From Zygnema cylindricum (taxonomy: Eukaryota; Streptophyta; Zygnematophyceae; Zygnematales; Zygnemataceae), in assembly GCA_037447655.1 (NCBI GenBank), contig JBBHKE010002370.1, positions 102,320 to 166,319 of the forward strand: a stretch of DNA of 64,000 nucleotides. Direction: 5' to 3'. The translations under genes and the position numbers were made by a program. Shown one piece after another: positions 24,171 through 34,800 of this stretch. Position 1 is the stretch's first letter; each line of letters opens with the position of its first letter. The notes below the pieces were generated by a model that was not told where the DNA came from, searched no databases, and was given only the letters and a program-made list of their open reading frames with translations.

Positions 24171-25009
24171 ATATTTTCACCTCTATAAGGTGTCTTCGGG
24201 TCCTTCCCCCATCGGTCCCCTCCTGCTTCTAGAGCTTGAATGCTCTTTCCTCCTCTCCTAATCTCTATTGTGTTTTCCTGCACAAGTATCATTTTGACTA
24301 CTGTGTTCCATTTCTATGAAATATCAGGCATTCCCTGTACTCGGTACACTATGTTTTCGAACTCATCTGGTAATTTCATGATAACGGTGTTAACTTTCAT
24401 TTTCATTGTACCTGTCTACCCGGCACTTTCCATTTCCATATACAAACAAGAAAGATCATTACAGTAATCTAACATCTTTCCTCCTTTGTAAGTGTAACTC
24501 ACTAGCTTTTGCTTAGCCAACTGGAGCTCTTGAATAGTTCCAGCTCTATAAATCTCCACCAAACTCACCCACAACTCCTCGGCCTTGTAAATGTGAAGAT
24601 GAGGAGTGGCCAAAGCTTGAGTGAGATGCCTCAGAATGAAGTTCTTGGCAGCCATGTTTACATCCTCCCACATTTGAGTATCGTTCTCCGCGGTCTTCAC
24701 TGTCGCCGCTCTCGGTACTGTGGCAATAGGAGTGAGGGGTGTCTCCTTCCCTTTCCCCTTTTTGGACACACTGTTGTCCCCATCATCTGCCTCCTCCACC
24801 GAGGCACCCGTTGCTGCAGGAAACCTTTCTCCTCCAAACCTTGGTGGCGTTCCTGAAGGTGGACCTTTCACTTGTCCACTGACGATACCCCAATATCGTT
24901 TTTCGCACATAGCTCCCATCATTATGGCTTCCCAATAGATGAACTCAGATCCATTGAAGGTGGGCACTGTAGAGGGTGGGCCCACAACCTGCAATTCTGT
25001 GTCCTCCAT
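24171..25009 (-). pseudogene. Copia gag of E4, start inside the LTR
   Basis: Gag begins MEDTELQVVGPPSTVP at 25009, inside the 5' LTR. MEDTEL plus two bases of the next codon are LTR; VVGPP is the primer-binding site read as protein. The body has FNGSEFIYWEAIMMGAMCEKRYWGI, a low-complexity basic/acidic insert, and FILRHLTQALATPH with LVSYTYKGGKMLDYC, typical of Copia Gag. The frame stops at 24416 and continues degenerate to the zinc knuckle. Confidence 0.9.
24975..24989 (-). promoter_or_regulatory. Half-tRNA primer-binding site of E4
   Basis: Minus strand GGTTGTGGGCCCACC directly after the 5' LTR end TGCA. One base differs from the E5 version, which complements the anticodon arm of plant initiator tRNA-Met as I recall it. 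It lies in frame in gag. Confidence 0.8.
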
Positions 25010-25991
25010 TTGACTGCAGAATACAGGAAGCCTCTAGATAGTATTTAACTAACCCACTTCAAGCCCCAACCACTGCTGCCCAAGATGGCAAACTGACATT
25101 TTGATTGCACCCCTGTGTAGCTTGGATTCCTGTGAGTCCGTAGCAACAAGAATCACTAAAAATGGCCAACCAGTCGATAAGTTATGAGTCGACAAAAATG
25201 CCAAGTTTAAACAAACTCTCAAAGGGAGAGAGGTACATATCTACCAATTTCTCTAAGTCCTAAATCCCTCTCACAACCCCTATCTATTGAAGTACCAACA
25301 AAATCAGATCATTGTAGGGTACAGAAAAATTACTATGGTCGATGTACTTTTTGTACGGCCTATGTACGGCAACCCCATTGAGTGGACGCGTGTCCACTTT
25401 TAACTTGTCCTTATGTTCGCCGAAATTCCTGCGACCAAATGTCATCCTTCCACGTGGCGCCACGTCATGCCACGTCCATAAACGCCAAGGTGACCATTCC
25501 GCGATCTCGGCAGTGATATACGCCGTCGGATTAAATCCGACATTAAATGTCCGCCGTCAAAACAAATTTCCGATTCATTTGTTTTCCTGCGGGGTAATAT
25601 TCGCACTATATAATACTTGGCTATATGTTTCTCCGTTCGTTATTCCGTTAATCGAATCCATGGTCGTAATACTGTTTAAATACATATCAAACCCAATGTA
25701 TTTTATCGGACTTCTACGACAGACTGGCTAGAGCTAACGGCTACGCCGCACTCTGCCGGTCGGAGGTTCGAGTCTTGCCGGACTCAACCTTTTGTTGAGA
25801 GTGACATAAGTCACTCCTTATCCATGCCTGCTTACGCTAGGACAACCATAGCTCAACCACCCTCTCTATCCCTCAGTGACTACGACAAGTATAGTGGGTA
25901 GAGAGAGATGGTGGAGGCAGGCTGTCTGCCTTTTTCTTTATTCTATTTGAACTAAATTTAGACCTACCATATAAAACTAATAATTTCAACA
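24990..25991 (-). repeat. 5' LTR of E4
   Basis: 1002 bp on the minus strand from TGTTGAAATTATTAG to GAATTGCA, matched by 19642-20647. It contains the Gag ATG at 25009. Confidence 0.9.
25725..25793 (+). promoter_or_regulatory. tRNA-like Pol III block antisense in the E4 LTR
   Basis: On the strand opposite the element: an A-box-like TGGCTAGAGCTAACGG (25725-25740), a near-consensus B box GGTTCGAGTCT (25766-25776) at about tRNA spacing, and TTTT (25790-25793) where a Pol III stop would fall. The other LTR has the same layout (20377-20392, 20417-20427, 20442-20445). Folding as a full cloverleaf is poor. Confidence 0.45.
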
Positions 25992-26490
25992 ATTGTCCGC
26001 GCACTCTGCAAGCCTGATTTATTTATAACACTCACATGTAATCCTAATTAGAAAGAAAATCAAAGAATCATTGAAACCAGGAGAGATTACCTCCAACCGA
26101 CCTGACATTACTGTGCGCGTGTTTCACTAAAGCTGAAAGCTATACTTCAAGACATTTCAGACTTTGTATTAGGAGTACATGTTGGAAGAATTCATGTGAT
26201 TCAGATTCAAAAACGTGGTTTGCCTCATGCACATTTTCTCCAAATGTTAGCTGGTGAGGACAAACCTCGAACACCCACAAAATATAACGTGTTCGCTTCA
26301 ACAGAGATACCAGATCCCATGAACAAGAAATTGTACAGAACAGTGACATCATGTATGATGCATGAGGATTATGTTTCAGACTTTACAGAACTTCATATCG
26401 AAAGTCGAAATCACTTTGTGCGCGTGTCATTACAGTCCAGCCAACCTCCATTAGAGAGGACCAAAGTTACTAAGAAACTAAAAGAAAGAT
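25992..26490 (+). pseudogene. Helitron Rep-domain fragment, cut by an assembly gap
   Basis: Aligns with the Helitron copy at about 32340-32720 (shared CGCGCACT, CTGATTTATTTATAACA, GAGATTGCCTCCAACCGA-type text). The translation includes IQIQKRGLPHAHFLQML, the His-rich Rep motif of rolling-circle Helitron proteins, then IPDPMNKKLYRTVTSCMMH. It starts exactly where E4 ends and stops near the N run; from about 26360 it diverges from the other copy. Confidence 0.82.
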
Positions 26491-26500
26491 NNNNNNNNNN
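26491..26500. other. Assembly gap (10 N)
   Basis: Ten Ns. Sequence to the left is Helitron-like and to the right unrelated, so the two sides may not be true neighbours. Confidence 0.99.
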
Positions 26501-26650
26501 AGGTGTCTAATTTTTAAGTAATAATAGGGGTTCGTAAGGTAATAACCTTTACCGAAGATATAGGCTCCCTCCCCCAGCGGAAGTAAAGATAAAAAGTCCT
26601 TACTTCCTGTAGTACTGAAATAGTGTAAAAGCTTACGATAAGCTATGGCT

Positions 26651-27305
26651 TTACGCACTAGAACATAAACCCATGGTTCTAGCCAAACTGGATGCCCAGC
26701 GAAAGAGAGAAAATCCAGCAATGGAAGCGTCAAGTCGGAAATGAGTAATAAGGGCGTTCATACTAAGGCATGAACGGATAGCCGGTTGGTAGGGAATTTC
26801 TGGTTGTCCTATAATAGCATGACTCCCAGCGAAAGCGGGAGAAAACTGTGTCATCGCAAGTACGGAATCATACTTGCGGGAATAATGAGTAAAGGCTGAA
26901 CTGCGAAGGTAACGACCTAAAAGAGAGAAAGCGACCCGTAGGTCAAACCGATCTTGGTACCCAAATACAAGATCACGCATTTCGGTATCGAATAGCATTC
27001 GAAAATGTGATAAAGTCATGATGTCCTTCATTCCTGAAAAATAGAAATGAAGGCGACCCCCTCCCTCGGATATAGAAGCCATTTCCAATAATGGAATGCT
27101 TGGGGATAATAATGAATTTTTAATCTGTGGAAACCAAAAAGATATTGAATTGGAATCAGACCCGTCAAGGGAATCGTAGTCAGATTCTTCCTCGAAAAAT
27201 GTGGAAGAAACTGATGATAACGAAGATAATGATGTGAGAGAAGATCGAACCGAAAGGGAAATTTGACTTGAGATATTCGAGAAAGGATGATCTAAAAGAC
27301 TAGGT
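26651..27305 (-). other. Unrecognised Ser-rich open frame
   Basis: A minus-strand frame stays open for about 218 codons from 27303 to 26651. The first third is Ser-rich with an acidic patch (FFEEESDYDSLDGSDSNS). The rest reads MASISEGGGRLHFYFSGMKD... through RFDLRVAFSLLGRYL to GQPEIPYQPAIRSCLSMN. The next frame (26733 down to the gap) is also open and could continue it after one frameshift. I do not recognise the family; it may be a transposon gene or a spurious frame. Confidence 0.3.
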
Positions 27306-27508
27306 TAATTTGATAGTTCTGATTCTGTGGGCCTAAACGGGGCCGACGATCGGGTGGTTCCGAAAGGATAATCGAGATTATCCCAATCGGTGGGCATAAA
27401 AATGATAAAACCAAATGACAATCAGATAACAAAATCGATCTATACGAGGTGCTTCAAATGCCAGTCCACACCACTCACTCGTCCAATCAGCCAATCAATC
27501 TCTAACAG

Positions 27509-27813
27509 GGCCTCGATGGCCAGATCTATCAGGAAGCTGAATTACCAAAACCTTCTACCCTGCAAACAAGGGGACAAGGCCGAAGGGCCAGATCTATAAA
27601 GACAAATAACTATCTATCCAAGCACTCACAAGTGCAGATCTAAAGCGACACAATCCACAAAAGAGCTAACCAATGCCTCCAACGGCAAGATCTATAGAAG
27701 AAATTCCACACCGGGCAAATCAAACTCATCCAAGGCCACTCAGGGCCAGATAGTAAGCATGGAAAGCAGGAAAAATGCAATGCTCAATACAAGTGGATTA
27801 ACACTAATCCACT
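27509..27813. repeat. Array of short hairpins, most followed by AGATCTA or AGAT
   Basis: Five hairpins with different but paired stems are followed by AGAT: GGCC/GGCC (27509-27521), GGCC/GGCC (27578-27589), GCACT/AGTGC (27622-27635), TGCC/GGCA (27674-27687) and GGCC/GGCC (27734-27747). The next bases are AGATCTAT, AGATCTAT, AGATCTAA, AGATCTAT and AGATAGTA. A sixth, AGTGGATT/AATCCACT, lies at 27792-27813. Spacing is 47-69 bp. Confidence 0.75.
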
Positions 27814-29626
27814 CCAGACACGATCCCTCTAAACGATCAATCGATACCTTAGCACGCGCCTGTACCCGGAAGGCATCCTGATACATACATAACACTCTTA
27901 GTAATCTGGTGATTGCCAAGGGTGAATTGCGGTTGTTCGATACAGCTGAAGTTTTGCAGAGCTCTCAAAAACGGATCCGCTCCACTAACTCCACTTTTTA
28001 GTGAAGTATGTCTCAAAGTGAGCAAAGGATGCCCCTCATATATAACCAAAGAACAAAGGAAACAAAAACCAAATACTTAAGTTAGTGTAGTATATCGTTG
28101 GCCGAAAATTGGCCAATAAGATAAAAACGTCAACCAACAAGCAAATGGTAATTAAAAATGTAAAGCTAGTTATTTATTTTTTGTAAAAATCTATCTATAA
28201 AAATATATTTTTGATTTTTTAAAAACATTTTTGTTTTTTTTTCTTTAAAATAAAAAGAAAACCGAAATTGAAATAAAACAAACAAGCGAGAAAATAAAAG
28301 ACACGACAATTTTCAAGTGCAGGAATACTAAGCCGATGGATGGCCACTAGGCCCTACGATCTATTTATATTCCTTGCAGGAGTTATCTTATCGAGAATAA
28401 TCTGAATTTATACATAAATCAAACAAATCAAAGCATAAACAACCGAAAACGACAATATGCCCGACACTGATGAGGTTTGAGATAGCCAAACTCAAAAGAT
28501 GCGCATAAGCCAAATAGAAGTAAATACACAATCACAAGAAATAAAAACAACAAATCAATAATCCCAACATGCAACTTCCACACTAATTAAATTTCAGCCA
28601 CAACCGAGAAAAGAAGTTTGTGTCATGAGAACGCGGTCGAAATCCACTCAAAATGACGAGAGAAGTGAAGGGAAACCGTGTAGGTCTTGGCCGAAGCCCT
28701 ATAGATTAATATGTAAGGCTTTACAAGATATTGATAATGTAATGGAAAACTAGACGCTTCACGCAAAGGCAAAAAATCGCCTTTAAGCTGTCCGGACAAT
28801 TTTACAAATAAAAAGATGGCTGCACAAAATCCTCAATGCTGAAAATAAATAAAATGAATAATTCTTGCACTTGAAAATCGTGACCAAGAAATAATCTAAA
28901 ATGAACTAAGTAACCAAAACTACGCCTAGCGAAAACAGGCCAATCAGAGTACAGCGTGCTATGTAAATATTTGCGTCTAGTTTGGATTTAGCCAATAGGA
29001 GGCCGAAATCCTATGCCCTACGTTACAAAATCTATAACCTACGGATTAAAACCCTTCCTATCTACGTGTGAATGCATGAACCTCCAAATGGTTCATGACT
29101 TAAAATGGTCCAATGACGTCGCTTCGTCAGAACTGACAGCCGATTTGTTTGTCATTTGCATCGACGATCCAAATATGATGTAACAAAAATTGCATATTCG
29201 GTGTCGACGGCCGAGATGCTCTCTCGCGTGAAATGATTCCAAATCGTCGTCGGCCGAGATTTCGAGAAATGAAAGTAGGTACGGTAGGACCGAAGGTACG
29301 TTCCAATTTACAATCGCGGAAATTTTGGACAAAAGAAGTCATACGGTCGACGTGAAAAATCGAATTCACCGTCGGCGGAAATCCTAGGAGAATGTATGTC
29401 GTACGGTCAAAGTCGCCGTCGTTAGAAAATTTGGGAATTCTAAGTTGTACGGTAAACTTGTTGTCGGCGCATATTACGGCCAAAACAAATACGTACGGTC
29501 GACGCGTACGACGATGTGAAAATTGTACGGTTGACGCGAACGAGAAATGTGGGTATGTACGGTCATATGAAACCCAAATAAGACCCAAATATAAATTAGT
29601 GTGGTGGCTGCCGGTCCTTGTTGTTT
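27814..29626. other. Stretch without recognised genes
   Basis: AT-rich with further GGCC hairpins (28098-28116; 28342-28353, followed by CTACGATCTAT). Between about 29345 and 29570 the motif GTACGGT(C/A/T) recurs at least six times, partly with GACGCG. No coding family is seen. Confidence 0.5.
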
Positions 29627-29764
29627 TGGAAACCTTCAATCCTCTCTGTATCTAGTTGTTATACTGCCATGCTGCGCTAAGTCTGACATCGCAGCTGGAA
29701 ACCTGTAATCCTCTCAATACTTTGTTGCTATGCTGCCATCATGCGCTGCTCTAATGTCGCAGCT
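29627..29764 (+). repeat. Two tandem copies of a 69-bp unit
   Basis: 29627-29695 and 29696-29764 share TGGAAACCT, AATCCTCTC, CTGCCAT, TGCGCT and TCGCAGC in order. Confidence 0.8.
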
Positions 29765-29934
29765 GCGCTGGAAGAACACCGCAGTCATAGCAGCATGAGT
29801 AAACAAAATCACTTTATGGTTATTGTTCCATGTAAATAGTATAGGTATTATTAAAGAACTTCGTGAAATGAGATAATTGGTTGTTTCTGACTGAAATCTG
29901 ATTTTTACTGACTTTGTATATTTGAAGGGATCCC

Positions 29935-30699
29935 CATGGTAATGCTCCAAGTCCATGAGGAGACATTTATTCCCTGCATACGGTAAATGATGTCTTCGTA
30001 CTCATTTGGGAGCTTCATAATTAGTGTATTAATCTTTCTCTCCTCAGATTCTACATATCCCGCACTAGCAAACTCAACATATAATGCAGCAATATCATTA
30101 CAATACTCTATCATGCTATCGCCTTTATAAACATAAGCCTCTATTTCTTGGTTTACTAACTGCTGCCTCTGTATAGTCTCACACTTATAAATCTGAATTA
30201 GTGTTTCCCAAATTTCCGAAGACTTAGTTAGACTTAAAAGAGTGATAGCTATGGACTTAGACACATATCTAAGTATAAGATGTTTTGCTATAGTGTTTTT
30301 ATATTCCCAAATTTTCTTATCATTTTCTTCAGTTATAACCCCCACAAGTTGAACCGTGGCTAAGAGCCTAGTTCCCCTCACCATAGGTGTCCCTTTATCC
30401 TTCTCCACTATTTCCCCTTCCACGGTAATGATTTTCCCTTCACCTTCCGTTGCATCTGAACTCCGGTTGATTTTCTGGGCAGCCCCAGATGATTCTCCAT
30501 AGTGAGCTCCTCCAAAGCCCGGTGGCGGACACCTCACTTGTCCCAAAACAATTCCCCATAAGTGCTTCTCGAAAAGCAATCCCTCCATCGTGAACCCCCA
30601 ATAAGTGAAATCTGTTCCATCGAACATAGGCACCCTAGATGGTGGGCCCATAACCTGAAATTCTATGGGCTCCATTGCCACGCAAATTCGCAGGTCCAA
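29935..30699 (-). pseudogene. Copia gag of E5
   Basis: The longest intact gag here. The conserved start is MEPIEFQVMGPPSRVP at 30675; an in-frame upstream ATG at 30699 adds MDLRICVA and is probably not used, since E4 lacks it. Landmarks are MFDGTDFTYWGFTMEGLLFEKHLWGIVLG, a low-complexity insert, and ETLIQIYKCETIQRQQLV. Gag runs to GINVSSWTWSITM and then enters sequence from the integrase-RT linker, so Gag is joined by deletion to a short Pol tail. No zinc knuckle remains. Confidence 0.88.
30641..30655 (-). promoter_or_regulatory. Half-tRNA primer-binding site of E5 (intact)
   Basis: Minus strand GGTTATGGGCCCACC follows the LTR end TTTCA with no spacer. Its complement GGTGGGCCCATAACC matches the anticodon stem-loop of plant initiator tRNA-Met as I remember it. 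Drosophila copia is known to prime from the 5' half of this tRNA in the same way. Confidence 0.88.
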
Positions 30700-31857
30700 A
30701 GGAAGCTAATGTAGATAGTGCTGACTCCAAGATAATATAAACCCAAATGATTGACCCCTTGACAATCAGAACCCCATTACAGCTTCACCCCTGTGAAATA
30801 AGACTTTCTGTGTAAACTTTCTGTGACTTTCTGTGTACTCAGTTTCACTACAGAATGCAAAGTTAGAATATGAGTTAAGGATAACATTCCCCACTTTTAC
30901 TTTCCCTTAGAAATGCAGCCACCCAGGCAAGAAAAAACTCTGACCGACTACACCCCTGTGTAGCCTGGATTCCCTTGAGTCTGCAGCAACAAGAATCACT
31001 GAAATTGGTCAACTGAGTTGATAGTTATGGCTGGCCAAAGTTTGCCATTTATACAAGGTGCTCTCTGGGAGAGGCAGCTACCTACCAGAAATATTCTAAG
31101 TCCTAAAATTCCTCTCTAAGCCCCCTAGTACTAAGGTACGAACCAATAACAAGACTCTAAAGTATATAAAGGTACAGGTATCGATGTACCTTTTGTACGG
31201 CCATCGTACGACATGGCCAAAATGTCGACAAATGCCATATCGAGATTTGTTCCTATTATCCCCGGATATGCCGCAAGCCAATGTAATATTGCCACGTGTC
31301 AATTGACGTGGCGCTGACCGCAAACCGCCAAAAACATACTCCGCGATCTCGGTGTTTATCGCGGCCGTCAAATCTAGACCGGCATTCAATTGTAGCCGTC
31401 GAAAATTGGTGCGCGGTATTTGTTTCGCTATCGAAACAAATGCACGGTATCCGTTCTGTCCACTTACCGTTCTCCGTACTAAACGAAACTGTATCTATGC
31501 ACTATGTATCTATTTCCTGTTAAACGAATTAGTCTACGTGTTACTATTTATATAATTATCAAACACAATATGATATAACACTATTCCTAGACTTAACGGT
31601 TAAAGCTAACGGCTACGGGTTTCTTGACGGATGGCAGGTACCAAGATCAATTTTTGCGTCCGTCAGCATTGATTTTACTAAATCTATAATTATCTACAGT
31701 TGTCTCTCCGGAGAGCTTTGGCAGCCATGGCTTTAGCTCCCTTTCCAGCCTTCAGTGACTACAACAAGTGTGGGGGCTTGGAGAAGGGAGTCAGAGGCAG
31801 ACTGCCTCTACTCTTTTTCTATCTAATAAAGACCTAGAAAATACCCAAATATCAACA
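30656..31857 (-). repeat. 5' LTR of E5
   Basis: About 1.2 kb, minus-strand start TGTTGATATTTGGGTATTTT, end GAATTTCA. It shares long blocks with the E1 and E4 LTRs, including GTGATTCTTGTTGCT and CTACACAGGGGTG, and a diverged antisense tRNA-like block near 31585-31625. Confidence 0.83.
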
Positions 31858-31860
31858 ACA

Positions 31861-34800
31861 TGCAATATATGACCCACTCCAATACCCACTTTTATTTCCA
31901 TATGGTGAACTCGGGTGGCATTTTGGTTTGATAATGACAAATGGAAGACGTGTATCCCCAAGAGCATACGCAGCCTATCGCTTATTTACGCGTGAAAGAA
32001 AAAACATTTAAATACACAAAGGCGGTCGCCTATTCCAAGAGTATTGTGTGGACAAATATGCAAAAGTGGAGCAACAACGACTCAAGTTCCAGCGCGAGAA
32101 TCAACGTACTTTGCGGGCAGAGTTATAAGGGGGATTAATAGATTTGATACCACGCAACCAATATGCCGTAAGCGAGGAAGCGAGGCAACAAATTCACGCA
32201 AACATTTCGACAACAAATAATGGCGTGGCAAACCACTGAAACAAAAAGCTTTCAGAAACACGGGGACACATCATCTTAGCGCCAAGCTTCACGGGTGGTG
32301 ATAGATATATGCAAGAACAATACCAAAATGCCATGGCAATTGTTCGCGCACTTCGCAAGCCAGATTTATTTATAACAGTTACATGTAATCCCAATTGGAA
32401 AGAGATAGCACATTCGTTACAACCAAGAGAGATTGCCTCCAACCGAATTGACATTACTGTGCGCGTGTTTTCACTAAAGCTGAAAGCTATACTTGAAGAC
32501 ATTTCGGACGGTGCGTTAGGAGTACAGGTGGCGAGAATTCACGTGATTGCGTTTTAAAAACGCGGTTTGCCTCATGCGCATTTGCTCCTAATGTTAGTTG
32601 ATGAGGATAAACCTCAAAACCCACAGAATATGACGTGTTCAGTTCAAGAGAGATTCCAGATCCCATGAACAAAAAATTGTACAAAACTGTGACAACATGT
32701 ATGATGCATGGTCCATGTGATGTGGGTTGTTTACGTGAGGGTAAATGCAAAAAAGGATTTCCAAAAGCATTTTGTGAAGAGACTAAAGAAGATGGTAATG
32801 GATATCCTATGTACAAGAGACGAAATAATGGTCGTGTTATTACAAAAAATGGGAAAACTCTTGATAATCAATTTGTCGTTCCATACAATCCTTGGTTTTT
32901 GCACAAATATAATTGTCACATTAATGTCGAAGTTTGCTCCAGAGTAGCATCGGTCAAATATTTGTACAATTATGTTTACAAAGGGCATGATCGTGCTGCA
33001 GTGTTATTGGGAAACAACGAGCCCATATATGAAATTCAAAAATACTTAGATGCCCGATACGTATCCGCATCGGAATCATGTTGGAGATTATTCGAGTTCC
33101 CTTTACAAGCTAAGTCTCACACTGTAGAAAAGCTTCCCTTGCATTTACCTCATCAACAAATGGTTACGTTTCATGCAACTGAAAATGCGTCAACGGTTTT
33201 TAATCGTGCTTCGTCTACGAAACTTACAAGCTACTTCAACTTATGTGCCAATGATGAGACCGCATGATTTTTTTTGTATCCAGAAATCCCTAAACATTAC
33301 ATTTGGAAGAATAAGTCATGGCAAAAGCGAGCAAGAGGTAATCAAAGTATTATAGGGAGAATGGTTACTTGCTCACCCATTGAACCAGAACGTTATTACC
33401 TGCGTTTGTTACTTTGCTATCGACGAGGACCAACGTTATTTAAAGATTTGTGTAATATCGAAGGTGTCGAGTATGCCACATTTGTAGAAGCTGCAAGTGC
33501 AATGGGACTTCGCGATGATGATGTAAAGTGGGAAAAATGCATGGAAGAAGCGGTATCGTTCCAAATGCCAAAACAACTCCGACACCTGTTTGCCACAATT
33601 CTCCTCTGCGCTAATCTTCAATCCGCAAAATCATTATGGGAAAAACACTTCAAAGATATGTTTGAGGATATCCATTATAGAAATCAGCCAATTACAGAAC
33701 TCATGAGTCGCGTAATAATGAGAATCTTCAACGAGAATAAGAATACGAGACATTATTGGACATCGAACAATTCCTTCATGGGGGTGGTAAATCACTCATG
33801 GATTATCCTACTCTATCTCAATTATCACACTATCCAGAGCTACTCATTTGTCAAACACAAAAACGAAATCCATTAATAGATGCTGAAAAATCCTATAACG
33901 TTGAAGACATGATACGAGTGTTATCTTCAATATTCACACTCAATGTGGAACAGAAAAAAAACATATTATGTAATTATAAATGCAATACAAGATGTTTCGA
34001 AGGCCCAACTTGCTACTTTCTTGATGGACCAGGAGGAACAGGCAAGTCATTCGTCATAGAGAAGATTTTGGCAAAAGTGCGTACTGACGCCAAAATAGCT
34101 ATCGCTGTTGTTGCAAGTGGTATAGCAGCATTGTTATTGACAGGAGGAAAGACAGCGCACTCAAGGTTTAAACTTCCGTTAGATATAGATGCACAATCTA
34201 CATGCATTATCTCTTCTCAATCAGATCTTGCAGAGCTATTGTGTCAAACCTCTCTAATCGTTTGGGATGAAGTTTCTATGTCTCATCGACATCTACTTGA
34301 GGCAGTGGATAGAACATTGCAAGATTTACGAGAAAATTCGAAATCATTTGGGAATGTGGTGTTTTTGATAGCGGGCGACTTTCGTCAATGCCTCCCGGTT
34401 ATTCAAAAAGCCACAGATGCTCAAATCATCGCAGCATGCGTGAAAAACAGCCCCCTATGGCAAAAGTTCAAACAACTTCGTTTGAAAATCAATATGCGGG
34501 TTCGCACGGCTCAAGATGACATTACCGCCTCAACACTCCAAGAATTCGCCGACTTTTTGCTTCAGGTTGGGGAGGGGCGGCACGAACCACACCACAATTA
34601 TCATCAGAGTACATTAAGCTCCCAAAAGATATAGTTCTACACAGAACCAATGACACGAATACAAACTTGGAGAACCTCATTCAATGCACTTTTCCAAATG
34701 TAACAACGCAATACAATTGCGATGCATACTTCTCAGATCGTGCTATACTATCTCCTCGCAATGTGGATGTTAACATCGTCAACAACTTGGTGATGAGAAA

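Larger units (their letters stand above)
19642..25991 (-). mobile_element. Ty1/Copia element E4, full length, minus strand
   Basis: Read on the minus strand: 5' LTR 25991-24990, primer-binding site 24989-24975, gag, zinc knuckle, protease, integrase, RT, RNase H, polypurine tract (AATAAGGGGAG beside 20648), 3' LTR 20647-19642. Flanking pentamers are GTTGT (19637-19641) and ATTGT (25992-25996), four of five matching. It is the best preserved Copia element here but carries several stops in pol. Confidence 0.9.
29850..31857 (-). mobile_element. Ty1/Copia element E5, internally deleted, minus strand
   Basis: 5' LTR 31857-30656, a perfect primer-binding site 30655-30641 and gag to about 29935. 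Then, after a junction, only a short piece of the integrase-RT linker (DPFKYTKSVKIRFQSET). Protease, most of pol and the 3' LTR are absent. It is related to E1 and E4. Confidence 0.85.

Noticed and set aside
19637-25996. GTTGT/ATTGT as proof of a simple E4 insertion
   Set aside because: One mismatch, and the left flank is not Helitron-like while the right flank is, so the ends may not share one target. Kept only as weak support.
26651-27088. Plastid or mitochondrial gene insertion
   Set aside because: I could not match the text to any organelle protein I know, so no such claim is made.
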